From: a bacterium
GTDB taxonomy: Bacteria; Armatimonadota; UBA5829
NCBI GenBank assembly: GCA_021371935.1
Contig: JAJFVF010000014.1
Span: 1 to 64,000, forward strand
Reading direction: 5' to 3'
DNA length: 64,000 bases
Part shown: piece by piece, positions 1-8,597 of the stretch
Layout: the number at the start of each line of letters is the position of its first letter
Numbering within the stretch: position 1 is the stretch's first letter
The notes under the pieces: generated by a model
Told to the model about the DNA's origin: nothing
The model's database searches: none
The model's input: the letters and a program-made list of their open reading frames with translations, nothing else
Program-made: the position numbers and the translations under genes

Positions 1-143
1 TTCTGCTTCAGGCGTGGAACCTCGACGTGGATATCGATTCTGTCGAGCATTGGACCGGAGATTCGCTGAAGATACTTTTGGATCATATGCGGAGTGCATG
101 TACAGTTTTTGAGGTGGTCGTTGTAGAAGCCACAAGGGCATCC
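1..143 (-). pseudogene. comM: comM (YifB-type AAA+ Mg-chelatase-like) internal fragment, 5' end missing, runs off the left edge
   Basis: On the minus strand the frame opens directly after an in-frame TAG at 146-144 and encodes CPCGFYND, then CTCTP, then [18 protein letters not shown] before leaving the window. These are hallmark blocks of the middle of ComM/YifB, an AAA+ helicase-like protein that promotes branch migration during natural transformation. In intact proteins the CPCG block is preceded by a conserved AAMNP-like stretch; here that is absent and the upstream 100 bases do not encode ComM in any frame. The N-terminal half is therefore lost or moved. The 3' end of a comM gene also occurs near 49.8 kb, on the same strand but not collinear with this piece. 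Confidence 0.85.
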
Positions 144-239
144 CTACGTTGCCATTCTGTCAGGTCCAATTTTACACTGCAAAGCCACATCTTAGTTGTA
201 ATGTGACCCAAATGTTTTTTTGATGATTGCTCGGATACG

Positions 240-902
240 TCAATGCAATTGGCGGATCAATACAAACGCCTCTGCTGCAGTGCGATTTACCGTGCTGCCA
301 CGGAGCGCAGCCAGTGCACGGATGCCTTTGATAGAGCGTTCATCTGGAAAAGGCTTAATCTGTGATACAAATGCTTGGGCTGCCTCGATTTTTTTCTCCA
401 TATGACTTGATATGTCAAAGAAGACATTTGGTATGAATCCGGGCATCAGATAAGGGGCTCCCCAATTTGTTTCAGAGAGTGTTTCATAAGCGTACACCGA
501 CCTGGGAGAATACTTTCCTCTTGGTCTTACAGACACAATCGCGGACAGAAAGGCTCTCTGATGGTCCATATGTATATCCCCTGGAAACGGCACAAAGACC
601 AAATCCGGTTCCAGTTTATTTATGATCTCCGACAGGGCTGAGTTTATTTCACGATGCGGCGTCATGTCGAGCGATGCCGCCGGAAAGTCCAGGAAATATG
701 TATTTCTTACTTGGAGTATATTGTGTGCTTTTAGAGCCTCGTTACGACCTCTGATGAGATCATTTTCATCAAAATCAGGCGGACAGGCTTTCGTAACTAC
801 CACCACGTCGATCTCGTTTCCCGTATCGGCTAGCTTTGCAATCGTGCCGCCTGCTCCAAGGACTTCATCATCCGGGTGAGGTGCAATAACCAGTGCGTTC
901 AT
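240..902 (-). CDS. PIG-L/LmbE family deacetylase
   Basis: A 220-residue protein with the family signature APHPDDE at residues 7-13 and a second metal-site motif HMDH at 111-114. These match the zinc-dependent N-deacetylases of the PIG-L/LmbE family, which act on N-acetylated sugars or pseudo-sugars. The size is normal and the whole domain is present; no signal peptide is visible, so it is cytoplasmic. The ATG at 902 has a GAGGAAG ribosome site. It is the last gene of the minus-strand polysaccharide operon, 14 bp after the HAD phosphatase gene. A role in removing an acetyl group from a nucleotide sugar or lipid-linked glycan is inferred from context; the substrate cannot be read from sequence. 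Confidence 0.85.
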   Translation of the reverse strand: MNALVIAPHPDDEVLGAGGTIAKLADTGNEIDVVVVTKACPPDFDENDLIRGRNEALKAHNILQVRNTYFLDFPAASLDMTPHREINSALSEIINKLEPDLVFVPFPGDIHMDHQRAFLSAIVSVRPRGKYSPRSVYAYETLSETNWGAPYLMPGFIPNVFFDISSHMEKKIEAAQAFVSQIKPFPDERSIKGIRALAALRGSTVNRTAAEAFVLIRQLH

Positions 903-916
903 ACATGCTTCCTCTC

Positions 917-1600
917 TTATCGAGTGATAAGCTGCAACGTATTATTCAGCTCAGAGAGCGTTTCTATCGTATAATCAGCCAGGTTCAGCTCAATCGAACT
1001 CAGTTTGGCATATGGGCCGGTGAGCACCCTGATCGTCTTCATACCGATTCTGTGTGCGCCGTCAAAATCTCTGCAAGGATTGTCTCCCACAAAAATACAA
1101 TCAGCAGTCTTCACACCGATCTTTGATGCAGCGCTTTCATATGCCAGCACACTGGGCTTGGTCCAACTCTTGTCAAAGCCACCAGTGAAAATTTGCACCG
1201 CGAAATATTGCGAGATTGCCAATTGTTCGACTTTCATTCGTTGCATGCCGCTGTGTCCGTCAGTGATCAGAAACAGTTGCTTTGTCTTGTAAAGACATTC
1301 CAGTATCTGCCGTGTGCCGGGATACAACTCTATGCCGCCGCGATGACAGTGATATTTGTCGATCAGCTCATTGACGTATCGGCCTTTGGGAATATTTAGT
1401 GCGTCCAAAGCATCATCAAATAGATGTTTATATGCCGGTGTTCGGCGAATCAGAATGTCCTTGAAAACATGATATATCCGGGCATCGGAAAACCCGGTTT
1501 CGCAAGAAAGCCATTTCGCGGCGTCTCTGAGAAATGAAAGAATGTGCACGGTTTGGTCGCAGAGTGTGTTGTCAAGATCGAAACCAACGGATTTGATCAT
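917..1600 (-). CDS. HAD-superfamily hydrolase (phosphatase)
   Basis: A 227-residue HAD hydrolase. Motif I FDLDNTLCD holds the nucleophile Asp8 and Asp10, a C1-type helical cap follows, and motif IV is the VGDNPCRDFDGA block. The ATG at 1600 is chosen because it overlaps the stop of the upstream ATP-grasp gene (ATGA) and begins directly before motif I; a longer in-frame extension would sit inside the upstream gene. It probably dephosphorylates a small phosphorylated metabolite or sugar phosphate. Tight coupling to the ATP-grasp gene suggests they act in one step sequence. A related HAD gene lies at 13753-14421. Confidence 0.8.
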   Translation of the reverse strand: MIKSVGFDLDNTLCDQTVHILSFLRDAAKWLSCETGFSDARIYHVFKDILIRRTPAYKHLFDDALDALNIPKGRYVNELIDKYHCHRGGIELYPGTRQILECLYKTKQLFLITDGHSGMQRMKVEQLAISQYFAVQIFTGGFDKSWTKPSVLAYESAASKIGVKTADCIFVGDNPCRDFDGAHRIGMKTIRVLTGPYAKLSSIELNLADYTIETLSELNNTLQLITR

Positions 1601-2598
1601 CTCACGGTCCACCCAAGCGCTGCCGCTTCTGCTTTTGTAAGGTATGCTTCTTGCCAATAGCGCAGCATTATCCTCTCATCAACCGGGCAGATATGGCTCG
1701 GCATTGGTTTATTAAGAGCAATGCATATGATTGCTTCGACATACGGCACCCCAGCGCATTGCGAGAGGATGGCCGTTCCAGCAGGCCGCGCGTTCACCTC
1801 GGTGAACAGGAGATCGCCGTCATCGCAGATAAAGCACTGTATATTAGCTCCGCCTATCAATTTCAGCTTACGCACGATTGTCTTCGTCCAGTCAACAACC
1901 TCTTCGTTCCAACAGGTCATGGCCTTGCTGGAGATGCCCGAATCCGTAGCAATCCGTATGCGCGGGGCAATTATCACCGGTTCGTGAGCATAGTCGGCTA
2001 CCACATCGATGGTATACTCAGTGCCGGATATCCTCGGTTGAACGACGGCATCACCGATATATGAGCAAAAGAACATCACCTCATCTCTGTTTCTTGCGAG
2101 GAACACATTCGTGCTGCCTCGCCCCCGCCTCGGTTTCACAATGTATGGACCGTCGGCGAGAGAGGATTTGTCCAACTCTTTGCATGATAGGGTAGGGACG
2201 GTCGGAATTCCGTTTTCCACGAAAAACGAGTAGGTGGCAAGCTTATCAGTGCAAATTTCGAGTGTCTCGACGGAAGAAATAATCACCTTCGTCCCTTGCC
2301 GGGTAAATCGCATGGAGTTCTCGGCAATATTCACCAGTTCTTCGTCCAGTGCCGGAATGAATATGTCCACTCGCTCATTTGCACATATTTCGAGCAGCAA
2401 GTCCACGTATGTCGGATCGTCGGCACGCGGGACCGTATACGCCGCATCCGCGAAATGCAGCCCGACCGACAACGGGTCGCAGTCCGCCGCCACCACGCGC
2501 AGCCCCAATTCGTGAAAACACTGATATTGAGAGACACTGCATGCGGAGCCTGCCGCCGTTCTTAATATGGTCGCGTCATACATATGGCGTGGCCTCAT
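1597..2598 (-). CDS. ATP-grasp domain carboxylate-amine ligase-like protein
   Basis: 333 residues with a pre-ATP-grasp Rossmann-like N-terminus followed by an ATP-grasp fold. Recognisable blocks are PYIVKPRRGRGS (ATP-binding lysine strand), QPRISGTEYTIDV (typical CarB-like segment) and FTEVNARPAGT (metal-binding E-x-N-x-R). This architecture is related to carbamoyl-phosphate synthase and PylC-like ligases, which activate a carboxylate with ATP and join it to an amine. ATG 2598 has GAGGTGA upstream and overlaps the preceding glycosyltransferase gene by 23 bp; ATG 2583 is the alternative. In a polysaccharide operon, such an enzyme next to a HAD phosphatase and a PIG-L deacetylase could attach an amino acid or similar group to a freed amine. 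This is inference. Confidence 0.75.
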   Translation of the reverse strand: MRPRHMYDATILRTAAGSACSVSQYQCFHELGLRVVAADCDPLSVGLHFADAAYTVPRADDPTYVDLLLEICANERVDIFIPALDEELVNIAENSMRFTRQGTKVIISSVETLEICTDKLATYSFFVENGIPTVPTLSCKELDKSSLADGPYIVKPRRGRGSTNVFLARNRDEVMFFCSYIGDAVVQPRISGTEYTIDVVADYAHEPVIIAPRIRIATDSGISSKAMTCWNEEVVDWTKTIVRKLKLIGGANIQCFICDDGDLLFTEVNARPAGTAILSQCAGVPYVEAIICIALNKPMPSHICPVDERIMLRYWQEAYLTKAEAAALGWTVR

Positions 2599-3805
2599 CG
2601 TGCATCACCTCATTACATGGCTGTGGTAATGGGTAGTTCTTGTTGTCGAGTAAACGAGCATACTCGCGAAGTGTTGCGTCCCAAATTTTTCCCCGACAAT
2701 AGTCGCGCGACACTCGTTGCCGTCCGGCTCTGCCATGCTCTCTTCTTAAGTTTGGATTGTCGATGTAGGCTTTAATTGCCTGTGCAAGCGTGTCTGAGTC
2801 CTTCGGAGGCACCAGACACCCCGTGATGCCGTCCACGACAGCATCCACACACCCTGTTATTCTGGTCGCTACTACAGGCAGTTCCATGGCCGAGGCTTCC
2901 AGTGCGGACATGCCGAGTCCTTCCCTATATGATGGAAGAGTAAATATGTCCATGGCCGCATAAAATGGAGGTGTGTCCCGCACAAATCCGGCAAGGTGAA
3001 TATTCGGGTCGGAATGCATTATCCGCCGGGTCCGGTCATCGACGCTGTCTCCGTCTTCAAAGTCGCCGACAATCAACAGGTGCACATTTGAGTATTGCCT
3101 GCGCAATAACTCCAGAGCATCGACTAGTTCCGCAATGCCCTTATCCCGGACTATGCGTCCCACAAACCCTATCACTACCGCTTCATGTGGAATATCGTAT
3201 TTCGCCCTAATGCCTGCGCGCGTTTTTTTATACAAAACCGGATTGAAAACATCTGCGGAATCGATGCCGTTGACGCTGCCGCAGTGCAGGACTTTGATCT
3301 TGTGCGGCGGACATATCCCTTCATCGATCGTCAAGTCCATTATCGAACGGCTGACACACAGCACCCGGTGAGCAAGTCTACATGCGATCTTTTCGGTGAA
3401 TTTCACGATAACTCTCCCGGCTCCCGACATCGTGACGAAACGCTGCCCATGGACGTGGTATATTCGGACGGGCACTCCAGTGATCCAAGCGGCCAGCATG
3501 CCTAGAAAGCCGCCTTTGGCTGTATTGGAATGGACTATGTGCGGGCGTATGCGCCGAAACTCTCTGCACACAGTCATCAGCGAGATTAGATCGCGCAATG
3601 GCGAGATGCCTCGAAGCATGTCCACTTTGTGGGCATGCACATGTTCCTCATGCGCAATATTCTCCAACATCTCTCCTGACGATGAGAGCACATGAACCTC
3701 AATCCCGCATGACCTCATGTAACCCGGTTGCCCCCTGACAAGCGTGAGCGTCATAGGCACTGTGGTCATATAAACCAGTTTTATTTTGCCGGATTTTTTT
3801 GCCAT
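2576..3805 (-). CDS. Glycosyltransferase family 4 (GT-B fold)
   Basis: 409 residues. The C-terminal half carries the GT4 nucleotide-sugar-binding block: IGFVGRIVRDKGI, then LPSYREGLGMSALEASAMEL and the following PVVAT. The N-terminal domain has the usual GT4 acceptor-side region (HSNTAKGGFLGMLAA, YHVHGQRF), resembling enzymes that act early on undecaprenyl-linked sugars such as the PglA/WbnH type. No signal peptide; probably cytoplasmic and membrane-associated. The start codon is 2 bp after the stop of the upstream GT2. The sugar donor cannot be told from sequence. Confidence 0.88.
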   Translation of the reverse strand: MAKKSGKIKLVYMTTVPMTLTLVRGQPGYMRSCGIEVHVLSSSGEMLENIAHEEHVHAHKVDMLRGISPLRDLISLMTVCREFRRIRPHIVHSNTAKGGFLGMLAAWITGVPVRIYHVHGQRFVTMSGAGRVIVKFTEKIACRLAHRVLCVSRSIMDLTIDEGICPPHKIKVLHCGSVNGIDSADVFNPVLYKKTRAGIRAKYDIPHEAVVIGFVGRIVRDKGIAELVDALELLRRQYSNVHLLIVGDFEDGDSVDDRTRRIMHSDPNIHLAGFVRDTPPFYAAMDIFTLPSYREGLGMSALEASAMELPVVATRITGCVDAVVDGITGCLVPPKDSDTLAQAIKAYIDNPNLRREHGRAGRQRVSRDYCRGKIWDATLREYARLLDNKNYPLPQPCNEVMHDEATPYV

Positions 3806-3806
3806 A

Positions 3807-4865
3807 TTACGACCATCGTTTTTTTAGGCGACCCGTTGCATGACGCTTCAAAATTCTGAACGTTCGCTTTGCGCCGAGCGACAGGCAGTATCTCAGGAAC
3901 GTGCCATACCCCATATAAATCTTGGACTTTCGCACTCTTGCTATTTTCCACCATACCGGCTCGCGAGAGAGAAGACATGCAAGTGACCATCTCTCGAAGA
4001 GCACCTTTGCAAGAGCGGACGGCTCATAGACGTGCGTAATTGCGTTCGCCTGAGTCAATTTGCAGAACCAATTCTCGACGCATGCAATATACTCCCTCGA
4101 CCTTGCCATACAATACGTGCCGGTGCTTACCGACAGATGCATCTCCAACTCCTCTTTTGATGCCTGTATACCCAACTCGGATAGCACTCTTTTGTGGACG
4201 GCAGACAAACATCTGTCATTTTGGTCTTTTATTTGCTGAGTGGTGGAAGTATTGTGGACTCTGATTCTCATCAGAATATCCGGCAGGTTCGTGATCTTGC
4301 AATACTGAGAAAAACGTCTTGACATGTCATAATCCTCTGCGGCGACCAGAGACTCGTCATAGAACAGATTATTACTGATCATTAGATCGCGGCGCATCAT
4401 AACAGACGTATTGGACAGAGTCGGCACAAGCAGCAGCAGACTTTTCACACAGTCCGGGTCGACCGGTGGCACGACTCCTGCATATTCACCATCACTGCCA
4501 AAAAATGAACATCTCGTGCCGCACAACCCAACCTCAGGATGCTTTTCCATAAGCGCGACCTGCCTTGAAAGCCGATCCGGCAGGCAGATATCGTCACTGT
4601 CCATAACAGCTATGTAATTGCCTCGAGCATGCCGCATGCCGTTGTTGCGTGCTGCGGAAATGCCGCTGTTGTCTTGATGCAGAACATGCATGCGAGAGTC
4701 CTTCTGACTGTAGCGATCAAGTATTGCGGTGCTGCCATCCGTTGATCCGTCATCGACAGCGATCAGCTCGAAGTCGTCGAATGACTGGGCAAGAATGCTG
4801 TCGAGCGCTTCTTCAAGATACTTCTGTGTGTTGTATACAGGCATCACGACGCTTACAACTGGCAC
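3807..4865 (-). CDS. Glycosyltransferase family 2 (GT-A fold)
   Basis: 352 residues. Typical GT2 start SVVMPVYNTQKYL, the UDP-sugar site VDDGSTDGS and the metal-binding MDSDD near residue 93. Beyond the catalytic domain there is a C-terminal extension of roughly 130 residues that is shared with the GT2 encoded at 37862-38932 (both have a MHL/LHL...SRxY...W.CKL...FERW pattern), so the two are paralogues. Start is GTG at 4865; the ribosome site is weak. Part of the minus-strand operon; it adds one sugar to the lipid-linked repeat, donor unknown. Confidence 0.86.
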   Translation of the reverse strand: MPVVSVVMPVYNTQKYLEEALDSILAQSFDDFELIAVDDGSTDGSTAILDRYSQKDSRMHVLHQDNSGISAARNNGMRHARGNYIAVMDSDDICLPDRLSRQVALMEKHPEVGLCGTRCSFFGSDGEYAGVVPPVDPDCVKSLLLLVPTLSNTSVMMRRDLMISNNLFYDESLVAAEDYDMSRRFSQYCKITNLPDILMRIRVHNTSTTQQIKDQNDRCLSAVHKRVLSELGIQASKEELEMHLSVSTGTYCMARSREYIACVENWFCKLTQANAITHVYEPSALAKVLFERWSLACLLSREPVWWKIARVRKSKIYMGYGTFLRYCLSLGAKRTFRILKRHATGRLKKRWS

Positions 4866-4896
4866 GTTTTCAAAAACCTCTGTTCAGGACTTCGAG

Positions 4897-5493
4897 TTAT
4901 TTACCCAAATAATTGCCTGCGAACGGACTTGTGGTCGCTTCACCATCAGAGCAAATCCCGTCACGTTTGAGCACTTTGATTATTGTGGTCAGCAGAATGC
5001 GCATGTCCAGCCACAGCGACTGATGATCGACATACCAGATGTCGAGATCGAACCGTTGCTGCCATGACAGCTTGTTGCGTCCGTTTACCTGCGCCCAGCC
5101 GGTCATTCCCGGCGGCACGTTGTGTCGCCTAGCCTGCCGAGGTGTGTACCGGTCCAGATATTCCGGCAGCAGCGGGCGCGGGCCGACCAGGCTCATGTCA
5201 CCTTTGAACACGTTAAGCAGCTGCGGCAGTTCATCAAGGCTTGTGGAGCGCAGAAGTTTGCCTAGACGAGTCAGGCGCTGCGCATCAGAGATATGCATAT
5301 CGTCGGCATTTATCATCGTGCGAAATTTATATATTACGAACAATCTGCTGCGCAGCCCGGTACGCTGCTGGCAAAACATGATGGGTCGACCCATAAAGCA
5401 GAGTATGATCACTGCCGTAATAAGCATCACGAGTGAGAACAGTATCAAGAGAGTAATGGAAACTGTCAGATCGACTGTGCGTTTTAGTCTCAT
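4897..5493 (-). CDS. pglC: Small monotopic phosphoglycosyl transferase, PglC-like
   Basis: 198 residues, the size of PglC rather than the much longer WcaJ/WbaP forms. One hydrophobic re-entrant segment (about residues 8-32) is followed by the polyprenyl glycosylphosphotransferase core: CQQRTG, KFRTM, LDELPQLLNVFKGDMS (catalytic DE), VGPRP and PGMTGWAQVNGR. The family transfers a sugar-1-phosphate from a UDP-sugar to undecaprenyl phosphate at the inner face of the membrane, which starts glycan assembly. ATG 5493 has GGAGGG and overlaps the stop of the upstream GT10 gene (ATGA). The PglF-like, PglE-like and PglD-like genes nearby make UDP-diNAc-bacillosamine a plausible substrate. Confidence 0.85.
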   Translation of the reverse strand: MRLKRTVDLTVSITLLILFSLVMLITAVIILCFMGRPIMFCQQRTGLRSRLFVIYKFRTMINADDMHISDAQRLTRLGKLLRSTSLDELPQLLNVFKGDMSLVGPRPLLPEYLDRYTPRQARRHNVPPGMTGWAQVNGRNKLSWQQRFDLDIWYVDHQSLWLDMRILLTTIIKVLKRDGICSDGEATTSPFAGNYLGK

Positions 5494-6524
5494 GTGACCC
5501 TCCGAACCGCATGCGCTTTGGCCATAAGTCCGCTCGCGATCTCGTCATATACGCGCTTTGGAGTCCATGCTTGAAACGCTCCGCTGGTGATGAATTGACG
5601 GCCAGCCTCCTGGATCGAACGGAACTGACGCGGTCCTATCGAGCGCATGCACTCCAGCAGTGCCGGAAAGTCCGGCATTTCGCTCATTTGTACATAGCTG
5701 CTGCGCGGAATATATTCGTCGATATTGGTTGCGCCCAGGTAGATGGGCACTGTGCCACAAAAGAAGCAGTCGAATATCTTCTCGGTGATGTAGCCGGGTC
5801 TGTTAAGCTGGTTTTCATAGCAGAGGCAGAACTTATATCGCGCCAATGTTTCGTGCTTGTCGGTCGGCGAACCGGCAAATGATCTAAACGGCAGCCATGA
5901 GCTCACTACGTCTCTGGCATATTTGCAAGCCGTTTTGCGCATTATCCGGTTTGGGACTGAATATTCCGAACGGCGGACCGACCGGACAAACGCAGCAGTT
6001 GCATTTCTTGCCTGGAGCGCAGGGTTGTTCCAACCAACTCCGTAGAGGTCGAATTCACTACAGGCATCGAAAGATTTTATCGCTTTGCGCCGATATGAAT
6101 AGCCTTCCGACTCAATATAGCTGAATTTGTTGGCGTTTATCATTGTGGCGAGTTTTCGGTCATCATAATTCGGTGAATTGTCTCTCAGGCTCTGTCCCTG
6201 CGGCCACCTGAGCTTGAAAAAACGTATATTGTCGACCAGATCGTCACGCCATGTGATGACCTTTCCGAAATGCTGCCAGATGTGTGGATCGTACTGGTCC
6301 GGACGAACTGCCTCCGGCTCAAAAAGCAGCAGAACCAATCGGTCGGAATCAATACCCGAGTCAAGGCAACGCTGCAGCAGTTTGTGATCCAGATCAAAAA
6401 AAAGAATTTTGTCTGCGGTTCGTATATCGTGGTCATCGACCGTGTGCAACTCCACGCCGTAATCGGCCAATGAATCACGCAATCGCCAGCATAGTGTGCT
6501 CGAGCTCATCAGATATGTGCGCAT
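5490..6524 (-). CDS. GT10 family (alpha-1,3/1,4-fucosyltransferase-like), copy 1
   Basis: 344 residues. The C-terminal GT10 donor-binding block is clear: YKFCLCYENQ, YITEKIFDCFFCGTVP, YLGATNIDEYIP. The family moves L-fucose, or related L-6-deoxysugars, from GDP to an acceptor. ATG 6524 is preferred over an upstream start at 6557 because it has GGGGAG in place and gives an N-terminus aligned with the two neighbouring paralogues. It is one of three consecutive GT10 genes sharing the same layout: an N-terminal domain with a TADKILFFDLD-like block, a central MINANKFSYIESEGYSYRRK block and the C-terminal donor domain. Divergence is high enough that they probably differ in acceptor or linkage. Confidence 0.85.
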   Translation of the reverse strand: MRTYLMSSSTLCWRLRDSLADYGVELHTVDDHDIRTADKILFFDLDHKLLQRCLDSGIDSDRLVLLLFEPEAVRPDQYDPHIWQHFGKVITWRDDLVDNIRFFKLRWPQGQSLRDNSPNYDDRKLATMINANKFSYIESEGYSYRRKAIKSFDACSEFDLYGVGWNNPALQARNATAAFVRSVRRSEYSVPNRIMRKTACKYARDVVSSWLPFRSFAGSPTDKHETLARYKFCLCYENQLNRPGYITEKIFDCFFCGTVPIYLGATNIDEYIPRSSYVQMSEMPDFPALLECMRSIGPRQFRSIQEAGRQFITSGAFQAWTPKRVYDEIASGLMAKAHAVRRVT

Positions 6525-6558
6525 TATGCACTCCCCAAAACAATCCGAATGATCCAAA

Positions 6559-7572
6559 TCACATGCTCATAAGTCTGTCGGCCACGGATTCGTAAACGCC
6601 CTCATGCGTCCATTCATGGAAAGCATCCGCAGTCACAAAATTACGACCCGCCTGTTGATATTTACCAAATTCAGCCGGTCCCATGGATTGCAATATATCC
6701 AGCAGAGTCGAAAAGTCCTTTGTGTTGCTCATCGATATAAAGCAGTCACGCGGTACATACTCCTCGACGTTCGCCGCACCCAGATAAACAGGCACCGTAC
6801 CGCTGAAAAAACAGTCGAAGAGCTTTTCGGTGACATAGCCGGGATAGTTCAACTGATTCTCGATGCACAGGCAGAACCTGTATTTTGCCAGTGTCTCATC
6901 CTTATCACTCACAGTGCCTGCATAGGAGACAAATGGAGACAGACCCTGTGCGATATCTTTTATGTAAGCCGCGGCGATATTGCCCGGCAGCATACACTTC
7001 GCCGGCAATGGCCGGGGCAGTTTGACTGATCGAACCGCTGCCGCGGTTGCATGTATGATAGGCCAGGCGAGATTGTTCCAGCCGTGCCCGTAAAGATCGA
7101 ACCGACCGCACCCGTCAAAAAACCGTATCGCTTTGCGCCGATATGAGTAGCCCTCTCCGTCGATATAGCCGTACTTATTTGTGTTTATCATGGCAAGGAG
7201 CTTTCGGTCCTCAAACCCCGGCAGCGTGCGGACTGGCCTGGTCATCTGTGGCCACCTTAGCTTGAAAAAACGGCTGTTATCGACAAGGTCGTCCCGCCAT
7301 GTGAAAATTTGGCCGAAACATTTCCATACACGCGAATCATACTGGTCGGGCTGGATGACATCCGGCTCGTAGAGCAGCAGCGCCAGACGCTCAGGCGTAA
7401 GGCCTGCATCCAGACAGTGCCTCAACAGTTTGTTGTCCAGGTTGAAAAAGATGACCTTGTCGGCGGTTTTGAGATCACCATTATCTACCAGGCGCAGATC
7501 AGTGCCGTGTCTGGCCAGCGAATTGCGCAGTTCGATGCACAGCTGGTTCGTGTTCATGAGAAAAATCGGCAT
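6559..7572 (-). CDS. GT10 family fucosyltransferase-like, copy 2
   Basis: 337 residues. It carries the same blocks as its neighbours: KTADKVIFFNLDNKLL, MINTNKYGYIDGEGYSYRRK, YRFCLCIENQ, YVTEKLFDCFFSGTVP and YLGAANVEEYVP. ATG 7572 has GAGGG upstream. The gene lies 34 bp before the start of copy 1 and 9 bp after copy 3. The donor should be a GDP-L-6-deoxyhexose; the GDP-mannose to GDP-deoxysugar genes at 19285-22507 can supply it. Acceptor unknown. Confidence 0.85.
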   Translation of the reverse strand: MPIFLMNTNQLCIELRNSLARHGTDLRLVDNGDLKTADKVIFFNLDNKLLRHCLDAGLTPERLALLLYEPDVIQPDQYDSRVWKCFGQIFTWRDDLVDNSRFFKLRWPQMTRPVRTLPGFEDRKLLAMINTNKYGYIDGEGYSYRRKAIRFFDGCGRFDLYGHGWNNLAWPIIHATAAAVRSVKLPRPLPAKCMLPGNIAAAYIKDIAQGLSPFVSYAGTVSDKDETLAKYRFCLCIENQLNYPGYVTEKLFDCFFSGTVPVYLGAANVEEYVPRDCFISMSNTKDFSTLLDILQSMGPAEFGKYQQAGRNFVTADAFHEWTHEGVYESVADRLMSM

Positions 7573-7581
7573 TCGATACCC

Positions 7582-8577
7582 TCAAGCGCCGGATTTGATT
7601 TGTGCACACCGTCCGCACATCAGTTTGTCGGCCACGTCTTCATAAACACCTTCGTGCGTCCATTGATGGAACGCGCCGCTCATAATAAACTCCTGGCCGG
7701 CCTGCTGAAAAGCCCGGAACTGCTCATATCTCATGGATTGCATATATTCGAGTAGATACTCAAAACTCTTCATCTCATTCATCGCTATGAAGCAATCACG
7801 CGGGATATATTCATCGACATTGGTTGCGCCCATATAGACGGGTATGGCGCCGCTGACGAAGCAGTCAAATATTTTTTCGGTTATATAACCCAGGCGGTTC
7901 AACTGGTTTTCAAAGCACAGACAGAACCTGTAGTGCGAAAGTGTCTCATCCTTATCGGCGACCGGTCCGAGATATGACTTGTATGAGCGCAGCTCGAGCA
8001 GATTTTTGATGAACGTAATGAGTTTCCTCGACCGGACGGCAGTGACGAAATTTCCCCGGTTCATCAAGCAGGCAGAGTCGTTCCAACCAAGCCCGTAGAG
8101 GTCGAACTCGCCGCATGTATCGAAAAACCTTATTGCCTTGCGCCTGTAGGAATAGCCCTCACCGTGGACAAAGCTGTATTTGTTGGCGTTTATCATCGCA
8201 ACGAGTTTGCGCTCATGGAAGTCCGGCAGAGGAGACTTGATCCTGCGGCGCAGCGGCCACTTGTATTTGAAGAAGCGGACATTGTCCACCAGATCGTCGC
8301 GCCAGGTAAATATTTGTCCGAAGTGGCGCCATACTCGCTCATCATACTGATATGGAAACACGGCATCCGGCTCATATAAAAAAAGCACCAATCGGTCGGG
8401 ATTCATACCAGCGTCAAGGCACTGACGCAGCAGTGTGCGATCCAGGTCGAAAAAGATGATCTTCTCCGCACATTGGATATTGTTTCGATCGACGCACTTC
8501 AGATATACACCTCGCCGTGCGAGCGAGTCCTGCAGCTGCCGACTTGGGTTTGGGTGCATGTAATATATCACCGCCAT
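7582..8577 (-). CDS. GT10 family fucosyltransferase-like, copy 3
   Basis: 331 residues. Blocks: CAEKIIFFDLDRTLL, MINANKYSFVHGEGYSYRRK, YRFCLCFENQ, YITEKIFDCFVSGAIP, YMGATNVDEYIP. ATG 8577 has a clear GGAGGA site five bases upstream and aligns with the N-termini of copies 1 and 2; a longer reading frame from 8652 would overlap the preceding GT2 gene and add a Cys-rich stretch not found in the paralogues. It is first of the three in transcription order, so the array may have grown by tandem duplication. Confidence 0.85.
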   Translation of the reverse strand: MAVIYYMHPNPSRQLQDSLARRGVYLKCVDRNNIQCAEKIIFFDLDRTLLRQCLDAGMNPDRLVLFLYEPDAVFPYQYDERVWRHFGQIFTWRDDLVDNVRFFKYKWPLRRRIKSPLPDFHERKLVAMINANKYSFVHGEGYSYRRKAIRFFDTCGEFDLYGLGWNDSACLMNRGNFVTAVRSRKLITFIKNLLELRSYKSYLGPVADKDETLSHYRFCLCFENQLNRLGYITEKIFDCFVSGAIPVYMGATNVDEYIPRDCFIAMNEMKSFEYLLEYMQSMRYEQFRAFQQAGQEFIMSGAFHQWTHEGVYEDVADKLMCGRCAQIKSGA

Positions 8578-8597
8578 ATTTCCTCCGATGCAAACCA

